DNA from: Blastomyces gilchristii SLH14081
Taxonomy: Eukaryota > Ascomycota > Eurotiomycetes > Onygenales > Ajellomycetaceae
Direction of reading: 5' to 3'
DNA: 64,000 nucleotides
Assembly (NCBI RefSeq): GCF_000003855.2
Contig: NW_003101680.1
Location: forward strand, 292,490 to 356,489
In this document: positions 58,731-64,000 of the stretch, piece by piece
Layout of the letters: each line of letters opens with the position of its first letter
Position numbering within the stretch: the stretch's first letter is position 1
Notes under the pieces: generated by a model
Databases searched by the model: none
Seen by the model: only the letters and a program-made list of their open reading frames with translations
What the model was told of the DNA's origin: nothing
Position numbers and translations under genes: made by a program

Positions 58731-58830
58731 NNNNNNNNNNNNNNNNNNNNNNNNNNNNNNNNNNNNNNNNNNNNNNNNNNNNNNNNNNNNNNNNNNNNNN
58801 NNNNNNNNNNNNNNNNNNNNNNNNNNNNNN
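58731..58830. other. Assembly gap (100 N)
   Basis: Exactly 100 N, a conventional unknown-size gap, followed by 16 A. The true distance and the joined order are not guaranteed. Confidence 0.99.
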
Positions 58831-58846
58831 AAAAAAAAAAAAAAAA

Positions 58847-59681
58847 TGAAGAAAGAATGAAGAGTGGAGGAAATCAAAAAAGAAGCAGAGATAATCAGAA
58901 AACTGTGAAAATAGACTAAGAGAGTCAAATCAATGTTCACTGAGATTCTACCAAGCAATATAAAATAGAAGACTTGATATAATTGAATCTTAAGAATATA
59001 CAAATCACATGTTCATCTTATACACTGAATTATCATTATATCAAGTATAAAATGATGAAAGTTCTAGATAGTTATAACTATTATCTTGACATATTATTAG
59101 AGATTTATAATGTCTTTTATACAAGCTTACTTCACTATACTATCATCAATTCATTCTCTTCTCAACTGATTTTCAACTGACAGCTGCCAGAGATTATAGA
59201 AGAAGATAATGAACTTGAATGAGAGATTGAAGATATTCTTAATAAGAGATCTCATAACTGCAGCTGATAATATCTTATAAAATGAGTTAGCTATAATTAT
59301 CTGATCTGAACTCTGAGTTTCATATTATCTGAGACCGCGGCTCTTGACTGATAGAAACTACATTCAATTAGACAAGAGAGAAGTTAATGTGACAGACTGC
59401 ATCTGATTATTATATAGACTATTTCATTACACTTTATAGATTCTACTGAAAGCTTCAATTCTCAGTCATTCTTGATTGCTGATTCTCAGCTGAAAAACTC
59501 ATGAAATTTCTTTTCTTTCACCCCGAAGCTCTGCTGCATATATTATTACATACATGTATAAATATTCACTGTGATTGCTGATTCTCATACTTTCTCTTTC
59601 TTTTTCTTCATTAACATTTTTCACTTTGTTATATAAGATCTATAAATATCATACTGAGCTATTCAGCGTAGGGCTCTTACA
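58847..59681 (+). mobile_element. Gypsy A4 relic, 3' part: integrase end, chromodomain, 3' LTR
   Basis: Continuation of Gypsy A4. The open stretch 58983-59180 gives the integrase C-terminus (KYKMMKVLDSYNYYLDI), followed by IIEEDNELE-stop-EIEDIL and YLIK-stop-VSYN, the chromodomain. The tract AAGAGAGAAG ends next to the LTR at 59389-59681 (293 bp; TGTGACAGACTG...CTCTTACA). The outer edge keeps GCGTAGGGCTCTTACA. The hAT sequence resumes at 59682. Confidence 0.85.
59389..59681 (+). repeat. Gypsy A4 3' LTR
   Basis: 293 bp, the reverse complement type of the LTRs at 14595, 23394 and 41556. It keeps CACCCCGAAGCTC. No partner 5' LTR is present. Confidence 0.85.
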
Positions 59682-59789
59682 CTACTAAGCTGATAAGTTA
59701 CATCATCAGATAATGATTTTTGATAATACTAACTTTCTAATTTAAAGAAAATCATGTGAAAATAATTATGTATCAGTACTCTGATTTCA

Positions 59790-60361
59790 CAACTCTTATC
59801 TGATAACTTCTGTGAATAATTATTTTACATATGTATATCTCGGAATCTTTCTCTTTAATTAATTGAAAACTCTGAATTCTGAACACTTCTTCAAATGCTT
59901 AATTTAAATCTTCATATTTCATATTGATTATGTCTTCAGTTCAATCTTGAAACACACTACAAAGTTAATATACAATATCTAGAATCAGAGTTGAAGAATC
60001 ATTGAAGAGTGTCTCTCACAGTGAATGCATGAACTAGTATAAACAATCTTGTATTTATAAGAGTTACATGTTATTACATTGATGAGAACTGAACTTATCA
60101 AGAGACATTAATTGAATTTAAATCATTGATTAGTAGTTATACTGAGAATTATGTAACAGAGATATTAATAACAATAATTAAAAATAACTATTGAGATATT
60201 AGTCTCAGTCTTCTTACAATTATAACTGATAATGCTGTGAATAACTACACTATGATAAAGAGCTTAGAGTAAAAATTGACTTTGTATTTCTGAAATGATA
60301 AACAAGATCATATTCTCTGCATTACTCATGTGATTTAACTTGTGATGTAAACACTGATAAA
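59790..60361 (+). pseudogene. hAT transposase, N-terminal/central part
   Basis: Plus strand. The translation gives RVSLTVNA-(Trp to stop)-TSINNLVFIRVTCYYID, then 'TLIEFKSLISSYTENYVTE', then LLTIITDNAVNNYTMIKSLE at about 60205-60255, and THVI near 60330. These correspond to the hAT landmarks 'SLT.DAWTS', 'L..F..L.G.HTGE', '.TDNASNN..M...L' and 'C.AHVINL'. They belong to the RNase H-like catalytic fold of the transposase. The frame is then interrupted by a LINE with TSD ACACTGATAAA. The N-terminal BED finger was not found. Confidence 0.85.
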
Positions 60362-61481
60362 TTATTATTATTATTCTTCTTCAATTATAGATGTATGCAG
60401 TCAGAGACTATGATATCTACCTGAGAACCTTTAGTTCTCAGGGTTTTCCCTATATCTATAGAGTCAACTATTATACATTTATCAATTTCAGATATGCAAA
60501 ATCAGAAAATTCCAGCTCAGAATACAAAAACTGTTTATAAATTGCAGTATTTCAACACCTTCTGATACTTTGAAACCATTTGAAAATATCATGACAAAGG
60601 AAAAGAGAACATAGTCTTAAAGATAGACACATTAAATAGATAGATAGAAAAGAACAGAAAGAAACAAGTACAGTAAAGAGAGACTATAATAAAATAAAAT
60701 TATTAAAAGATAGTATATAGCTGTTTTAACAGACTATATCTAATCAATTTCCACCTCTTCATATTCAGATACTTCTGAATTGAGCCATTTTCTTATAGCT
60801 GCTTGAGCTTCTGATAGAAAGTCTATTAAGTATTTAATTCCTGTCTCAGTTGAGAATAAGAACCTCATATTTAATTGATTTAAATCATACTTCTTCTTTA
60901 ATCTGACTCTGAGACTATTGTATAATGCATAATGCATTACAATATGCTTAGGATTTTCATTCACATTGCAGAATGAGCACTCTATTGAATCAAATCTATC
61001 ATCAAATCTTTGTATATAGGATTTGAAATAATCATGTCCTAGTTTCAGCTGAATTATAGATGAGAAAATTTTCTTTTTACATTTAATTGAACAAGATTTT
61101 CACTTTGGTTTTGTCTCAAATCTTGAATAATGTATGCTCTTCTTTTGTTTCTGCCAGCTTTCATTTCACTTGTTTAAACAAGATTCTTTTACCTTTCTCT
61201 TTATGAAAGACCAGGACACTGTTTTTTGAATAGATCTGCTTAATTCTGAACCCTTTTTTGCAGCTGAATCAGCCAATTCATTGCCATGAATATTCATATG
61301 AGCAGGAACCTAATGCAGATGAATTATCAGTTTTGATGTTCTTCTCTTTTGAATTTTCAAAACAGAGTTTAAAATCAGTTCAAGATTCATTTGATCATTA
61401 TGAATCTGACTATTTCTAAGTCTTTTTAAAGCAGCTTGACTATCAGAGAATATTCATGCCTCTTTCAACCTATTTCCTTAC
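60362..61481 (-). mobile_element. 5'-truncated LINE in the hAT transposase
   Basis: A 1120-bp minus-strand LINE: (ATT)n end, 3' UTR with a perfect hairpin (about 60420-60443), and the ORF2 C-terminus with the CCHC and part of RNase H. It is flanked by the 11-bp duplication ACACTGATAAA at 60351-60361 and 61482-61492. Confidence 0.9.
60740..61481 (-). pseudogene. LINE ORF2 C-terminal fragment
   Basis: Minus-strand ORF2 end with stop TAG at 60740-60742. The open stretch 60740-60964 covers the last part of ORF2, ending 'SEVSEYEEVEID', the best-preserved C-terminus here. Upstream lie the CCHC (to about 61000) and the RNase H block NIHGNELADSAAKKGSEL (about 61235-61290). Truncated near 61481, before the first RNase H Glu. 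Confidence 0.85.
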
Positions 61482-62818
61482 ACACTGATAAAGAATCTTA
61501 ATATTAAGATGATGAATAATAAGATAGCTGATTCTTGGGATAAGAATGAGATGAAAGTGATTACTTAAGTAACTTTTACATTCACTTTGTAAAAGATAAG
61601 ATTTTTTGATAATACTTTTTAATATTGCTTTTTGATAACACTTTTTGATGACACTACTATTAATTTTGAATAGATTGACTAATAGTTTAAATATCACAGA
61701 TTTGAAATATTGCTAATATGATTTGTATCTCCTCTAAATAATAATAACAATTTGATGATATTTAATAAATAAATAAATCAGTCACATCACTGAATATGAT
61801 ACAGAATATTAAAATACAGTGAAGTTTAATATATAAGATAACTGTTCAAACTCTTTGATTATGTCAGATGATTAATCATTAAGTGTAATACTCTGATTGA
61901 AAAAAGATTGAGATATTGAAACTTTCTGATATAAAGTGAACTCAGTTGAAATATGTGATTAATTTACTATTTCAGTTTTATAAGATAATAAAGATAGTCT
62001 TAATCACTTGTATATTAATGCTGCAGTCAGTCTGATGAGTGTATAACAGTTTATTTACTCATCTTGAGAAGCAGTTGAATCACTTAAAAAGAACTTTAGT
62101 CTGAGATAATACTATAGTGCAGACTATTATTACTGCAAGAGATAAACTGGCATATTATTACAGTAAAACTGAACAATCTTTTACAGAGTATTATACTGTA
62201 GCAGCTCTACTAGATCTCTCTTATCAAGTTAACATCTATACTTCTCAAGATTGAATAGAGAAGAAATAAGACTTATATATTAAATTAATCTAAGACTACT
62301 ACAATATCAACTATCAGAGATTTGAATGAGCAGATGTTAGAGATGTGAAGATAGTGAAATACAATTCTCTAGTAAGTAACAATCTTTGATAATACTTCAT
62401 ATTATATAGAACTATAATACTAACTTTGAAACAGAACTTACATATATTAATTATAACTGAAAATCAGACAAAACTACATACTTATAAAACTGAATTTAAT
62501 CACTATCTTCAAGATGATCTGATAAATTTACATATTAAATCAATTCTAGAGTTATGAAAAATTGTTAAGAGTATATATTCAACTGTTGTACTGATGATAT
62601 GTAATATTCTGATAATTCTATTAACAGAGGTGAGAATGAAGCAAAAGTTCAACTCAAGCTGAAATATTTATCACTATCATCAGAGACAATTACAAGAAGA
62701 AATAATCAAGAAACTCATAATTATAAAACATGAAATTATCAGACAGTTTAATATCTCTGATCACAGTATATCAGAGAAGTGTAGTTTTCATGAGAAAGTA
62801 AAGAATAAACTTGTATAA
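61482..62818 (+). pseudogene. hAT transposase, C-terminal part
   Basis: Plus strand, continuing after the LINE. Landmarks in order: VYNSLFTHLEKQLNHLKR, 'KLAYYYSKTEQSFTEYYTVA', LLDLSYQVNIY, and -(Trp)-ADVRDVK. At about 62580-62720 there is TVVLMICNILII-...-FNSS-stop-NIYHYHQRQL...TIKKL-like sequence. The last part fits the dimerisation region of fungal hATs ('FNSARDICHYRRG.L...TI..LM'). The stop is at 62816-62818. Several stops interrupt it. It would have cut and joined the TAG...CTA ends also found on the MITEs. Confidence 0.85.
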
Positions 62819-63159
62819 GTATGTATTTAGTTGTTTCATAAGTATTATTAATAATTATTATCAAATTCTGATTATATAAGCAATCACTGAATGAACTGAA
62901 TGAAACTGAATTTAATCTTCAGTCTCAGTCTCATTCTGATTCTAGAACAATGATCATCTTTCACAGTTTATTCTGAGAAATTACTCTTATTTCACTGTTC
63001 TTGTATTAAATCTGGTCATTTTTCACATCATTTCTCTCAGAAATAATTCATTTTCAGATTTTTTTGATGCTTGATTCTGATGAGACTCATGTTAAGAAAT
63101 GTATGAAATCAGATTAAATGAGATCAAATGTGAAATTCATGATCCCGCCGGCTAGTCTA
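62819..63159 (+). other. hAT 3' end region
   Basis: Non-coding 3' end of the hAT. The last ~85 bases (from 'ATGAGACTCATGTTAAGAAA') align with the MITE right end, finishing CCCGCCGGCTAGTCTA. Confidence 0.75.
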
Positions 63160-64000
63160 GAAGTCATAATTAAAGATTCTAAGACTAAGTTCTTTTATAA
63201 AGAATGTGTTAAGACAGATATAATATAAGATTATTTAAAAACACTGATGTCTAGATCTATTTGATTCATTAAGAAGGTTCATATTAATCTTATAGAATAA
63301 TGAATATACATTGAAAGATCTCTCTAATTATCTCTTAGAGTTCTGTCAGAGAATTAAATACTGAATACTTATCATCTGTGATGCAACTCACTACTGTTAA
63401 GTATATTTCTTAAAGTTTAAGAATGAGACTGTTCAATACTTTGAGTTGTAACTTAGATTTATAAGTAATCTCAGATATACAGCTTCTGCTTTTCTATGAA
63501 CTGATATTGATAATGTTTTTCAATTCACATGTATACACACAGTTATGAATTCACATAATATTAAATGAGAATCAATAACATCTTATTCATTATATCAAGA
63601 TAATGTTTTTAAATGTGAAATCTGCACTATTATGAAATGAGTTAGAGCTGCTCTTTTGAAAGACAATCTCTCTAAGAAGTTCTGAGTAGATGTTCTAGAG
63701 ACAGTGATTATAATAATTAATAATACTCTTATATCTACAGTTCTTTACAACTTGAAATTTTAATTCTCTACTGCAGAGACTTCTGTGATCTTAAGTTCAT
63801 ATAATAAATATCGCACTGAATGTGAGGCATTTTCACTGATTAAGTGTGAAGGTTTTTATTTACTTACATGAATCTCAGAAGCTTACAGATAAGCTTTCTT
63901 TACATACTGATTTCTATTATATTATTAAATTCAGTGACATATCAATCTATCATTTATGAAATTCTGAATCTGATAAGATTATTATCAGTAGTAATATGAG
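63160..64000 (+). pseudogene. Copia integrase (runs off the window)
   Basis: Plus strand, in frame with the Copia fragment before the hAT once one TSD copy is removed. It starts TIKDSKTKFFYKECVKTD (the pre-integrase C-x-C-like segment) and continues with KFKNETVQYF-like sequence near 63410-63450. The core end reads ESITSYSLYQDNVFKCEICT, then IMK-(Trp to stop)-VRAALLKDNLSKKF and VLETVIIIINNTL, matching Copia 'Y.P.QNG.AER...T...ARAML....LP..FW.EA..TA.Y..NR'. It would insert the cDNA. RT and RNase H should lie to the right. Confidence 0.85.

Larger units (their letters stand above)
48227..63159 (+). mobile_element. hAT transposon relic with many nested insertions
   Basis: Left end TAGACTGACTGTG and right end CCGGCTAGTCTA match the MITE termini (about 37 bp at the left, about 85 bp at the right). 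Flanks GAAGGCAC (48219-48226) and GAAGTCAT (63160-63167) are an 8-bp TSD with two mismatches; collapsing them restores the Copia frame. The hAT's own sequence is 48227 to about 48604, 59682-60361 and 61482-63159. The rest is Gypsy A4, LINEs and an assembly gap. It encodes a degraded transposase in the plus sense. Confidence 0.85.
40386..64000 (+). mobile_element. Copia (Ty1-type) element, split by Gypsy A3 and a hAT
   Basis: A plus-strand Copia element whose own sequence is about 40386-41555, 47226-48226 and 63160-64000, running off the right edge. The order gag, CCHC, protease, integrase (with RT and RNase H expected further right) is that of Ty1/Copia. Removing Gypsy A3 plus one ACTGA rejoins gag in frame, and removing the hAT plus one 8-bp copy rejoins integrase in frame. 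The start is approximate. Confidence 0.85.

Noticed and set aside
1..64000. Alternative genetic code with TGA as Trp (mitochondrial or other)
   Set aside because: TGA does replace Trp often, but TAA and TAG also occur inside the same frames and Asp-to-Asn and Cys-to-Tyr changes accompany them. This is G-to-A mutation, not a code change.
1..64000. CRISPR array, bacterial operon or novel defence system
   Set aside because: No spaced identical repeats, no ribosome-binding sites or long frames. Every recognisable protein is a retrotransposon or hAT product.

Overview
The window looks like one AT-rich, gene-free heterochromatic block of a filamentous fungal genome, probably an ascomycete. I infer this from the element families: Tad1/I-type LINEs with a C-terminal RNase H, chromodomain Ty3/Gypsy elements, a fungal-type hAT transposase, a Copia element and tRNA-headed SINEs. 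All are heavily mutated by C-to-T / G-to-A changes of the RIP type. CG, CC and GG are rare while CA, CT, TG and AG remain common, and Trp codons have mostly become TGA. I found no intact host gene. The track's open frames are short remnants of transposon proteins or their antisense shadows. A 100-base run of N at 58731-58830 marks an assembly gap.

Layout. (1) 1-11129: a minus-strand Gypsy element (B) carrying a hAT-type MITE and split by a LINE/SINE nest (3384-10597). Every insertion in the nest has matching target-site duplications (TSDs): an old LINE holds a SINE-LINE chimera, which holds a second SINE. (2) 11130-14487: a MITE, a C-poor GA/T-rich repeat, another MITE and a minus copy of the second SINE. 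(3) 14488-23393: a SINE-B element split by chromodomain Gypsy A1 (14595-20832), which itself holds a MITE, then a short SINE-B copy. (4) 23394-29033: Gypsy A2. (5) 29150-37187: a different Gypsy (C) with a 5'-truncated LINE inserted, then a MITE. (6) 38278-40385: SINE-B head, direct repeats, a second copy of the GA/T-rich block and a GC-rich island. (7) About 40386-64000: one plus-strand Copia element spread over more than 23 kb. Gypsy A3 (41556-47225) and a hAT transposon (48227-63159) split it. The hAT is in turn filled by a Gypsy A4 relic, a full-length 7.7-kb LINE, further LINE pieces and the gap.

How the parts relate. The LINE supplies the 3' tail used by SINE-2, including a conserved hairpin and an (AAT)n end, so it is the likely mobilising partner. 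The MITEs share termini and 8-bp TSDs with the hAT and look like its non-autonomous derivatives. Removing Gypsy A3 and the hAT, each with one TSD copy, rejoins the Copia reading frame, which confirms the order of insertion. Regions that are effectively low-copy (SINE heads, the LINE 5' region, outer edges of LTRs) are much less mutated than the repeated interiors.
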